Assembly: GCA_014804265.1 (NCBI GenBank) | Contig: JAAVAC010000010.1 | Coordinates: 1 to 61,400, forward strand | DNA: 61,400 bases | DNA from: Lachnospiraceae bacterium | Lineage (GTDB): Bacteria; Bacillota; Clostridia; Lachnospirales; Lachnospiraceae | Reading direction: 5' to 3' | Part shown: piece by piece, positions 53,695-60,368 of the stretch | How positions within the stretch are numbered: the first letter of the stretch is position 1 | How the letters are laid out: every line of letters starts with the position of its first letter | Position numbers and translations under genes: made by a program | The notes under the pieces: generated by a model | The model's database searches: none | Seen by the model: the letters and a program-made list of their open reading frames with translations, nothing else | Told to the model about the DNA's origin: nothing

Positions 53695-53723
53695 AAGGCT
53701 TCCGGAGATTTCTCCAGAAGCCT
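53695..53723 (-). terminator. tuf-type terminator, copy B
   Basis: AAGGCTTC(T/C)GGAGA pairs with TCTCC(A/G)GAAGCCTT, followed on the minus strand by TTTTTA. It stands 24 bases after the stop codon of the EF-Tu tail. Confidence 0.8.
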
Positions 53724-53746
53724 TGAATTTACTGAATAAATTGTAA

Positions 53747-53800
53747 TTACTCAATGATAGTAGCCACACGACCTGAACCAACTGTTCTACCACCCTCACG
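53747..53800 (-). other. Attachment-site copy B: EF-Tu C-terminal tail
   Basis: Reads REGGRTVGSGRVATIIE and stop, the conserved end of EF-Tu, but the preceding codons (FVLPN-like) are not EF-Tu. The duplicated 3' end plus terminator is what site-specific integration into the 3' end of tuf leaves behind. Confidence 0.7.
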
Positions 53801-53950
53801 GTTCGGCAGGAACAAAATTGTAGTGTTTTTATACGCTTTTCTTAGCTTTTTTGACTTATATTATTCATATTTTCATGTCGTATTTATGGATTTAAAATTT
53901 TTTAGAACCATATTAGAACCACACATACCTTATATTCAGAAGTTATTATT

Positions 53951-54268
53951 CTATCTTTCTAATAATCTCCTGCTAATATCTGACGCACTATACAACACCC
54001 TCGTAACAACCACTCTATGATCTTCAATAACATAAAATACTGAGAAATTGTCTATTGGCAGCTGTCTCAGCCCCATTGTATGTTCCGGTTCAGATTCCAT
54101 AATCCGCACACGTTCTGGAAATACATTCAAGTTCTGTATTGCCTCTGCGATTCTGTTATATTGTCCCATGGCATTTTCTGGCGCAAGAAGCTGTTCAGCA
54201 ATATAAATGTAGATTTCTTCCATATCAACTAACGCTTTATCTGTAATCTGTACTGTATATTGCTTCAT
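53951..54268 (-). CDS. RelE/ParE-type toxin (second module)
   Basis: 105 residues. YTVQITDKALVDMEEIYIYI at the N-terminus, RIAEAIQNLNVFPERVRIME and the C-terminal FSVFYVIEDHRVVVTRVLYS are typical of the RelE/ParE superfamily. It follows its antitoxin gene by 2 bases and lies between attachment-site copies B and C. Confidence 0.88.
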   Translation of the reverse strand: MKQYTVQITDKALVDMEEIYIYIAEQLLAPENAMGQYNRIAEAIQNLNVFPERVRIMESEPEHTMGLRQLPIDNFSVFYVIEDHRVVVTRVLYSASDISRRLLER

Positions 54269-54270
54269 TA

Positions 54271-54573
54271 TTAGCGGTTCTCCCTAAACTTTGCAAATGC
54301 TGTTACTGCATCCTGCACCTTCCCAGCTTTCATATCATCATAGCCTTCCTGCAACTGTGTATGAATTTCTTCCGTTGTCATCAAATCCGCATTGATCGAT
54401 TGTGGTGTTTTCGGCAATGTCACTGTGAAAGGTATTCCTCCAGTCAAAGAAATTTGATTTAAATACATATCAATAGCTGTTGACATCGGTATTCCCAAGC
54501 GTGATAAAACATCTTCAGCACGCTGCTTAACAGTCGGATTTACTCGTAAATTTAATGTGGTTGATTTTTCCAT
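54271..54573 (-). CDS. RelB/DinJ-type antitoxin (second module)
   Basis: About 100 residues. The N-terminal ribbon-helix-helix is clear: TLNLRVNPTVKQRAEDVLSR then LGIPMSTAIDMYLNQI, as in DinJ/RelB. The C-terminal part (GYDDMKAGKVQDAVTAFAKF) would wrap the toxin. The ATG at 54573 has AAGGAG 9 bases upstream. A palindrome GTAAC...GTTAC upstream is a likely operator. Confidence 0.88.
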   Translation of the reverse strand: MEKSTTLNLRVNPTVKQRAEDVLSRLGIPMSTAIDMYLNQISLTGGIPFTVTLPKTPQSINADLMTTEEIHTQLQEGYDDMKAGKVQDAVTAFAKFRENR

Positions 54574-54600
54574 TACATTCATCTCCTTCTAAAGAATATT

Positions 54601-54619
54601 GTAACGCAAATGTCGTTAC
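54601..54619. promoter_or_regulatory. Candidate operator of the RelB/DinJ module
   Basis: GTAACGCAAATGTCGTTAC, an inverted repeat of GTAAC, lies 28 bases before the antitoxin ATG and overlaps a plausible -10 (TACAAT, minus strand). Ribbon-helix-helix antitoxins usually bind such short palindromes to repress their own operon. Confidence 0.45.
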
Positions 54620-54820
54620 TTATCAACTGTTATTTTATGGTTTTTCTTTGGAAATATAAATATTGGCACAATAGCAACCGCCATCACAACAACAGCTGCA
54701 GTTTGATGAACTCATTTAATATTCCAGTAGAGAACTATTAACAGATATTTTTGATATAATTTCCTGATGAACAAATTTTTTAGAACCACAGAGCATTTCG
54801 GAATTGTTTTGTAACGTAAA

Positions 54821-54850
54821 AAGGCTTTCGGAGAAATCTCCGAAAGCCTT
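54821..54850 (-). terminator. tuf-type terminator, copy C
   Basis: AAGGCTTTCGGAGA and TCTCCGAAAGCCTT pair perfectly over 14 bp around AA; TTTTTA follows on the minus strand. It is the same relation to the EF-Tu tail as in copy B. Confidence 0.88.
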
Positions 54851-54872
54851 GATTTTACTGAATAAATTATAA

Positions 54873-54926
54873 TTACTCGATGATAGTAGCAACCCTACCT
54901 GAGCCAACTGTTCTACCACCCTCACG
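54873..54926 (-). other. Attachment-site copy C: EF-Tu C-terminal tail
   Basis: Reads REGGRTVGSGRVATIIE and stop, with FKY before it instead of EF-Tu sequence. The ~130 bases to the right resemble the right flank of copy A, indicating related element ends. It is the probable left end (attR or attL) of the mobilizable element extending to the integrase. Confidence 0.7.
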
Positions 54927-55039
54927 GTATTTGAATAGCGTTTTTTATGGTATTTTCTATGCTTTCTATTGTGAGAAACAGCATAAAATCGTTATTTTTA
55001 TGTGGCGTATTTTTATTTGCATGATTTCTCGGCACCGTT

Positions 55040-55110
55040 TTGGCACCAAAAAACTTTTCTTCTTAACTACCCTATCTACATGGTGCTAGCACCATGTTTA
55101 TATATTCAAT
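55040..55110. repeat. Direct repeat with 20-bp palindrome, copy 1
   Basis: Contains ACATGGTGCTAGCACCATGT (55078-55097), a perfect palindrome, preceded by TTTTGGCACCAAA and followed by an AAAGGAAC(T/C) block. A second copy lies at 56010-56095. The two flank the gene at 55270-55959. Confidence 0.7.
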
Positions 55111-55145
55111 AAAAGGAACTCCCTATTTGCCCTCTCACTTTAAAC

Positions 55146-55266
55146 TTATCGTGCTCCATCTATTATTTCAAGTTGCTTTTTATGCTCTGAAATAAATTCT
55201 CTAAAGTTAGCTACCATAGTCATCTCCAAGTTCAACATCTCATTATTACTAATCAAAAACTCAATA
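55146..55266 (-). other. Coding-like tail after the 229-residue gene
   Basis: A frame of ~40 codons without a good start reads ETLSFIEFLISNNEMLNLEM then FREFISEHKKQLEIIDGAR and stop. It overlaps the end of the 55270 gene in another frame. It could be a frameshifted extension of that gene or a separate remnant. No other feature is seen between here and the palindrome at 55078. Confidence 0.3.
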
Positions 55267-55269
55267 AAA

Positions 55270-55959
55270 CTAAGAGTTTCTTTTTGTTGTAAGCCTTTTT
55301 ACAATCTCTTGGTGCTCAATCAATTCCTCTTGCGTTATATCATCATTTGGTTCAAACTTTGATATATCTTCAATCTCAGCAGCCAAAACAATTGCAAGAT
55401 TCCTTATATTTTCCATCTTTTGTCTAAATTCTTCTCCGCTAATAGTTTCTTTAATTCTTGCATTCTTTTTCTGCTGCTCTGCTTCTTTTACATCATGTTT
55501 ACAAGCGGCAACTAAGCTAGTTTCTATCTTTTGCTTAGATTGAAGCCATTTTATATTATGAATTCTATCTACCAGCCCTTTAGCCTTTGGTACTACAATA
55601 CCATTCCAAGCATTCTTGATTGTTTCCCTATTCTCTTTTTGAGATAAAAATATTATTATTGCTATAAGACCTGCTGTTGCTTTACCTAATAACTCTATTT
55701 CTTCTTCCCTATCGCTGTCTGCTTGTTCTCTTGCCAATACCTCTTGTTTCTCTAACTCTTCCAACTGACTTATATAATATTCTCCCACATTTTCCTCTGT
55801 ATTATTGATTTCAACCACATCAACAAACGAGTCAAGATGTCCTTCACTATTTCTAATACCGTTGTTAGATTTCAATTTACCCGTATTAAGCCCATCTAGC
55901 GCACTTTTCTTCATTCTAATTTTAGCATTTACATCAACAAACTCATCATTATTATTCAT
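55270..55959 (-). CDS. Hypothetical protein with one membrane helix
   Basis: 229 residues. A polar N-terminal half with an acidic helix (QLEELEKQEVLAREQADSDR) is followed by a hydrophobic segment (LLGKATAGLIAIIIFLS, residues ~90-106) and a charged helical C-terminus. No family recognised. It is flanked by direct repeats with a 20-bp palindrome. Base composition is strongly A+T-rich compared with the chromosomal genes, fitting mobile-element cargo. Confidence 0.6.
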   Translation of the reverse strand: MNNNDEFVDVNAKIRMKKSALDGLNTGKLKSNNGIRNSEGHLDSFVDVVEINNTEENVGEYYISQLEELEKQEVLAREQADSDREEEIELLGKATAGLIAIIIFLSQKENRETIKNAWNGIVVPKAKGLVDRIHNIKWLQSKQKIETSLVAACKHDVKEAEQQKKNARIKETISGEEFRQKMENIRNLAIVLAAEIEDISKFEPNDDITQEELIEHQEIVKRLTTKRNS

Positions 55960-56009
55960 AATACATTACTTATTCCTCTATTTACACATTATCTACGTTT
56001 TACTTAATT

Positions 56010-56095
56010 TACACGTTTTGGCACCAAACAGATTAGCTGCTTAACTGCTTTACCTACATGGTGCTAGCACCATGTATTTTATTTCACTAAAGGAA
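56010..56095. repeat. Direct repeat with 20-bp palindrome, copy 2
   Basis: ACATGGTGCTAGCACCATGT at 56056-56075 is identical to copy 1, with TTTTGGCACCAAA before and TAAAGGAAC after. It lies between the lipoprotein gene's stop and the start of the 55270 gene. Confidence 0.7.
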
Positions 56096-56121
56096 CCACA
56101 TGACATTCTATCCCATAGTTC

Positions 56122-56526
56122 TTATTGCTTACTATATGTTCCGTCTGGGAGATTACCCGATATATATATTAAACTCATTCCGTCATCACTCAATTCATAG
56201 CTTGATAATAATGTCGTTCCTACCGCATTTCTTGTAACTACAATTACCTCATCTTTTATTTCATATGAAAAATCCCAAGTTGTATCCGGAACTGTAGATT
56301 GCTCGTATAATCCAATACCACCTTTATTGATGTGAAAAGTAATTACATTGCCTTTTCCGGTATCATATACCCAATCTCCTATATAAGAAGAACCCTCACT
56401 CCTATCGACGAAATTTGTTTCTTCTGCTGTTTTCTCTGATGAAATTTTATCCTCAGCCGTACCACAAGCTACCAACATACTTGACAATAATACAATGCAA
56501 ATTCCAATTACACTTTTGCTTTTCAT
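56122..56526 (-). CDS. Small lipoprotein of unknown function
   Basis: About 134 residues. The signal peptide ends in the lipobox MLVACG. The mature part has YIGDWVYDTGKGNVITFHIN and YELSDDGMSLIYIS, a beta-rich pattern like DUF-type extracytoplasmic lipocalin-like domains. The ATG at 56526 has AAAGGAG 9 bases upstream. It overlaps neither neighbour and sits in the cargo part of the mobile element. Confidence 0.65.
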   Translation of the reverse strand: MKSKSVIGICIVLLSSMLVACGTAEDKISSEKTAEETNFVDRSEGSSYIGDWVYDTGKGNVITFHINKGGIGLYEQSTVPDTTWDFSYEIKDEVIVVTRNAVGTTLLSSYELSDDGMSLIYISGNLPDGTYSKQ

Positions 56527-56551
56527 TTTCATCTCTCCTTTATTTTTTATC

Positions 56552-56788
56552 TTATTTAAAGCAATTGCCGCATCTCTTAAATGGTGTTGCATTTCGATAC
56601 AATTTTTCATACTCTGCTACATCTTCAAGTGTATCAAAAGAGATAAACCTATTTGCCATATTGGCATAATAACAACTGTATGTTTTATGAAGCGTTCTTG
56701 CATTATTTGTCATGTTAACAAAATAATTGCTTACTCTATCATCAAACTCTTGCTTACTTTTTACATAAACGATGTCTTGATCCAACAT
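56552..56788 (-). CDS. Hypothetical small protein
   Basis: 78 residues, soluble, Cys pair near the C-terminus (RCGNCFK). No family recognised. The ATG at 56788 follows GGAGGT at 7 bases, a strong site. It lies 25 bases upstream of the lipoprotein gene on the same strand and probably shares its transcript. Confidence 0.55.
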   Translation of the reverse strand: MLDQDIVYVKSKQEFDDRVSNYFVNMTNNARTLHKTYSCYYANMANRFISFDTLEDVAEYEKLYRNATPFKRCGNCFK

Positions 56789-56885
56789 ACGCTTAACCTC
56801 CAATAATTATATTTTCTATGGTTGCATAGAACTTGTATTTCAGTTTATTACAAGTCAAAATTAATTTTTCTGTAAACCATTATCA

Positions 56886-57080
56886 CTAAAACGCATTGGT
56901 CAGCAGAGCACCGCCTGCTATATTGCCACTCAAATTAATAATACAATTCAAAATCACATTTAGTGCATCAAAAGCATTCTTTGTCTTTCCCATATTCTTA
57001 TCCCCTTTTCTTTCAAAAACATTTTTCATCTGTTCCATCAAAAAAATTGTTATAAGTGGTATTACAACAAGAAGTGCCAT
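56886..57080 (-). CDS. Small hydrophobic protein
   Basis: 64 residues from the first ATG, with one strong membrane helix (ALLVVIPLITIFLMEQM) and a second weaker hydrophobic stretch near the C-terminus ending NIAGGALLTNAF. An alternative ATG at 56993 has a better site (AAAGGGG, 8 bases) and gives a 35-residue peptide. In-frame protein-like sequence (FVRAYWLAEQGLAPK) precedes the first ATG, so the longer form may be a 5'-truncated gene. Function unknown. Confidence 0.45.
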   Translation of the reverse strand: MALLVVIPLITIFLMEQMKNVFERKGDKNMGKTKNAFDALNVILNCIINLSGNIAGGALLTNAF

Positions 57081-57193
57081 CTTTGGTGCTAACCCTTGCT
57101 CTGCAAGCCAATACGCTCTAACGAAAACTTTATTTTTCCGCTACCATTCTAGCTTATTTATTTGATTATATCATTTCCAGTTTCCATTTACCA

Positions 57194-57234
57194 CAAAATT
57201 ATTGAGCATAGCAACCGCTACGCCCAACAATTTT
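57194..57234 (-). terminator. Long hairpin after the coiled-coil gene
   Basis: An 18-bp stem with three G-U pairs (AAAATTGTTGGGCGTAGC on the minus strand) closes on a four-base loop and ends in TTTTG. It overlaps the stop region of the gene at 57234, fitting a terminator of the relaxase operon. Confidence 0.55.
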
Positions 57235-57548
57235 TATCGCTCTAACGACTTTTCAATTTTCCACTTCTGCCCTTTCAAGTCATTCTGCTTTTCATATAGA
57301 TTGTTTCGTTCTTTGCAGAGTTCTTTCATGCGCTCCAACTGCGCCCTTATTCCCTCCCGGCAATCTGGCTCTATCTTCTTATATTCCCCAGTCAAATTGC
57401 GGATTGTATTATTATTTTCCTTTATCTGCTCCGACAAACATACCCAGTCTATCAGATTTTGCACTTCCTTATCCGTTTCGTAAAAGTCTGTTTCTGCTAC
57501 AATTTTAGCACACAGCCGCACCATGACTTTCTTTTCCATATCCGTCAT
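57234..57548 (-). CDS. Coiled-coil protein downstream of relaxase
   Basis: 104 residues, largely helical and charged: MVRLCAKIVAETDFYETDKE, then RNLTGEYKKIEPDCREGIRA and a C-terminal coiled coil. No family recognised, though small helical genes behind MobV relaxases are common in Clostridia. It starts 20 bases after the relaxase stop and probably belongs to the mobilisation operon. Confidence 0.65.
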   Translation of the reverse strand: MTDMEKKVMVRLCAKIVAETDFYETDKEVQNLIDWVCLSEQIKENNNTIRNLTGEYKKIEPDCREGIRAQLERMKELCKERNNLYEKQNDLKGQKWKIEKSLER

Positions 57549-57567
57549 ATCCTATCAATCCCCTTTC

Positions 57568-58917
57568 CTATCTGCTCATTTCAGAGGTATGTTTCGAGCG
57601 TTTATTTGCCCTTTCTGCCTGTTCTAATACCTTTGACCGTTCTACTATCAACTGCACCTGTTCCCTGCCTAAATGACGTTCTAAACGCCCCAAATCAGAC
57701 ACTTTTTCCTGCAATCGGTCTATGATGTCGCTCTGTTCCATAACCTTATCCGTCAAGCGGCTAATCTGCTTTTGTTGTCCGTCTACTTTGGCGGTCAGCT
57801 TCTTGCCTTGCTCTGTAAGCTGCACACATTTTATAGTTAGATTTTTTACTATCTTTTTCAATTTCTCTACAAGCGGTAAAGCCTTTTTATCACGATAAGC
57901 CTTTGCACTCATTAAAGTCCCCGGCTCCGGCAACTGCCATTTTGTATCTTCATCATAGGCGTGTATGTTCCGTTCCATGACTTCCTTAGACTGCACCATC
58001 TTGTTAATCTCCTGCTGTAACTTTTTCTGCTGTTTCTCCAATATTTCATTTTCAGATAACAGTTTTTCTTTATCCTCTGTCAGTGTTTCCGTCTGCTCTT
58101 TCAGAAGATGATTTGTTGCTGAAATTTCCGATAATTCCTGCCGGATTGCTTCGCCCTCTTTGCGTATCTGCTCCGTTTTCTGCCCTGCTGCGATCTGCTG
58201 ATGAAGAATAGACGATAATTCTTCTTTACTGCCGGAAATCGTTTGTTCCAGTTCTGCAACCTCTTTCTGCCGTTCCTGCTTTTCAAAGTCGAGTACCGAC
58301 AAATGCTTGTTATGTGTGCCTAACTGTTTCCACTGTACGCCATGCCGTCCCATGACTTTTGAAAGTTCCTGCTTCTCCGCTTCAATCCATTCATTCCATT
58401 CCGTCATTCCCCTTGTACCGCCTTTGAACCCCTGTTCTGCCAATGCCCCTTTGAGAGAAACTCTTGTATCAAGTCCCCTCTTGCTGTTACGGATAAAAGG
58501 AACAAAATCAATGTGGATATGCGGTGTCTGCTCGTCCATGTGCAGGTGGCTTGAAAATACATACAGGTTCGGATTTCTTTTCTGAAACTGCTCCATAAAC
58601 TCACATAAAATATCTTTCGCCAACTGCCCCTCATTGCTCTGTACGTTCATATCGTCCTTATTGCCAATTTGGAAGATTACCTCATAAAACAATTTCTCCT
58701 GCTTTCCCCGGCGTATCTTCTCATAGTAATCGTCAATCTTTCTGTCACTCCGTTTCTGCTTTGTGTTGTATCGTTCCAGTGCATCATCAAAAAGAGTATG
58801 ATAAACTTCTTTTATATCAGTGTGGCAAAATTCCACATTATTCCGGCTTCGCTCCTTATCTATGTTCTTTGCGCTAAAGGCTCTCGTATTGTGATTAACC
58901 GAGCCTTTCCCCATCAT
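57568..58917 (-). CDS. MobV/Pre-family relaxase (plasmid recombination enzyme)
   Basis: About 449 residues. The relaxase domain (residues ~1-200) has GSVNHNTRAFSAKNID at the start and the metal-binding HMDEQTPHIHIDFVPF (HxDExTPHxHxxxxP) near residue 128, the MobV signature. The rest is a long coiled coil (KQQKKLQQEINKMVQSKEVM and similar). It nicks oriT during mobilisation by a helper element. The ATG pair at 58917/58914 is chosen from the family start; the ribosome site is weak. A cluster of hairpins upstream is a candidate oriT. Confidence 0.9.
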   Translation of the reverse strand: MMGKGSVNHNTRAFSAKNIDKERSRNNVEFCHTDIKEVYHTLFDDALERYNTKQKRSDRKIDDYYEKIRRGKQEKLFYEVIFQIGNKDDMNVQSNEGQLAKDILCEFMEQFQKRNPNLYVFSSHLHMDEQTPHIHIDFVPFIRNSKRGLDTRVSLKGALAEQGFKGGTRGMTEWNEWIEAEKQELSKVMGRHGVQWKQLGTHNKHLSVLDFEKQERQKEVAELEQTISGSKEELSSILHQQIAAGQKTEQIRKEGEAIRQELSEISATNHLLKEQTETLTEDKEKLLSENEILEKQQKKLQQEINKMVQSKEVMERNIHAYDEDTKWQLPEPGTLMSAKAYRDKKALPLVEKLKKIVKNLTIKCVQLTEQGKKLTAKVDGQQKQISRLTDKVMEQSDIIDRLQEKVSDLGRLERHLGREQVQLIVERSKVLEQAERANKRSKHTSEMSR

Positions 58918-58989
58918 GCCACTGATTGTCCTTTCCAATAAACATATCCTCCACATTCTCTATTTTTACTGTGCCGATAGGCGCAAGGC

Positions 58990-59110
58990 TTTGTTACTTT
59001 CCCGAAAGTAACGCAAAAGCACTTTCGACAGGCTACGCTCTATCAAAAGTGCCTTTGCGCCCTGCCGGGGGCTTTCCGTCCTGCGGACGGTGGGCGGCTT
59101 TACGCCGCTT
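58990..59110. other. Hairpin cluster upstream of relaxase (candidate oriT)
   Basis: Four inverted repeats in 120 bases: GTTACTTTCCCGAAAGTAAC (58993-59012), GCAAAAGCACTTT...AAAGTGCCTTTGC (59013-59058), CCGTCCTGCGGACGG (59076-59090) and GCGGCTTTACGCCGC (59094-59108). Base composition is clearly more G+C-rich than around it. MobV relaxases act on hairpin-bearing oriT sites usually just upstream of their gene. The remaining ~150 bases to 59262 show no gene. Confidence 0.45.
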
Positions 59111-59262
59111 TTCTGCTGCCGCTTTCCGGTTTTCTCTAAACACCGCAACATTGCAATCTCTATAATTTTTGCAACCTTGCAATCTCCAAGAACGCAATTC
59201 CAAGACTGCAAAATTCTAATACTCTGCATTGTTGCGCTGTTGGCTTTATCTGTCCGTCACTG

Positions 59263-60234
59263 TCAGATTTTATCTAGTTCCCAATACCATGTATTGTTTA
59301 TCCGCTTTGCTCGGACACCTAACTCTTTCTTTGCATTTTCCAATGTCCGCTTTGATATGCCTTGTTCGTCTGCAAGACTGAAAATCTCATTGCTCTGCAT
59401 GGCATTGTTTGTTTCTGCCAGTTCCCGAAGCAACCGCTTCGCCTGTTCCATTTTATTCGCCTTTGGAGCAATACCACCTAATACTTCATCTGCTGTAATC
59501 TCATAATCTCCAATCCGCTTAAAACCGTCCTCCGACAATGCAAACGCTTTCGGGTGCCCGAACGCTGCAAGGTTATTTTTAATCTGAACCACAGCCCTTA
59601 TATTTTCCTCACCCTCTACCCTGCCAACTAAGAGAACGCTTCTTGCAACTGCAAAAAAATCAATCGAACCCATTCCCCGGTATGCCGCCTTATTTCCTGC
59701 CGCTTTGTTCATATGTCCGACAAGGACAATCGCACACTGATATTTCTCTGCCAGTGCCGCTAACTTCTTTGTCATATCCCTTGCTTCATTCGCACGGTTC
59801 ATATCCATTCCACCGCCTAAATAGGCTTGTATTGGATCTAAAATCAATAACTTTGCCTTTGTCCTTATAACCGCCTCTTCCAACCGTTCATCTATCATGG
59901 AAAGCGATTTTATGCTTTCGTCAATGACAGCGATTCTTTCACAATCTGCCCCTGCCATTTCTAATCGTGGTTTTACCGTATCAGCAAGTCCATCTTCTGC
60001 ACTCTGATAAATTACATTCAAAGGCTCTGTAAGTTTCATTTCACTGTCTAAGCCCTCTCCCTTTGACAGCTTTGCCGCTATATTTAAGACAAGTGTTGTC
60101 TTTCCATCTCCCGGATCACCTTGAACGATTGTTAGCTTTCCATAAGGAATAAACGGATACCACAGTCAAGAAATTTCCTGCGATTGTATCTCCGACATTT
60201 TAATCAACTGCAACTCTGTTTTCGTTTCTTCCAT
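59263..60234 (-). pseudogene. RepA/DnaB-like replication ATPase with in-frame TGA
   Basis: The full frame starts at an ATG (60234) behind GGAGGG and runs 323 codons but contains TGA at codon 23 (60166-60168). There the family has Trp (context EIS-stop-LWYPFIPYGKL). Downstream are Walker A VQGDPGDGKTTLV, Walker B KLLILDPIQAYLGGG and GHMNKAAG, as in RepA/RadA-like hexameric helicases carried by mobile elements, then a C-terminal winged-helix-like part. A restart at an internal ATG (60039) would lose Walker A. So it is either a nonsense mutation or a sequencing error. Confidence 0.75.
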
Positions 60235-60258
60235 AAGCCCTCCATTTCTGAAAAATCA

Positions 60259-60287
60259 TTGTCACTGGAAGAAACCTCTGCTATACT
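60259..60287 (+). promoter_or_regulatory. Promoter of candidate antisense RNA
   Basis: TTGTCA, 17-base spacer, TATACT on the plus strand. It is one of the best consensus promoters in the window, but it points against the integrase and replication genes and heads into no gene on its strand. Confidence 0.6.
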
Positions 60288-60293
60288 TGTATT

Positions 60294-60368
60294 GTGATTA
60301 TTGATAACAGAGGTTTTCCAGTTATCACAGCCCTAACAGTTGCCGCTGTCGGGGCTATTTCCTTTTTC
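60294..60368 (+). ncRNA. Candidate ~72-nt antisense RNA between integrase and replication gene
   Basis: Downstream of the promoter at 60259 come two hairpins: TGATAAC...GTTATCA (60302-60327) and AGCCCTAACAG...CTGTCGGGGCT (60329-60356), the second followed by ATTTCCTTTTTC as a terminator tail. The transcript would be complementary to the leader before the replication ATPase and to the last codons of the integrase. This layout resembles countertranscribed RNAs that limit plasmid replication. Confidence 0.45.

Noticed and set aside
54716-54925. 69-residue minus-strand frame across the tuf tail copy C
   Set aside because: It reads the EF-Tu tail and terminator in the wrong frame; the correct frame gives REGGRTVGSGRVATIIE and stop.
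58960-59260. CRISPR-like repeats in the hairpin cluster before the relaxase
   Set aside because: The inverted repeats all differ and no direct repeat with even spacing is present; no CRISPR array was seen anywhere in the window.
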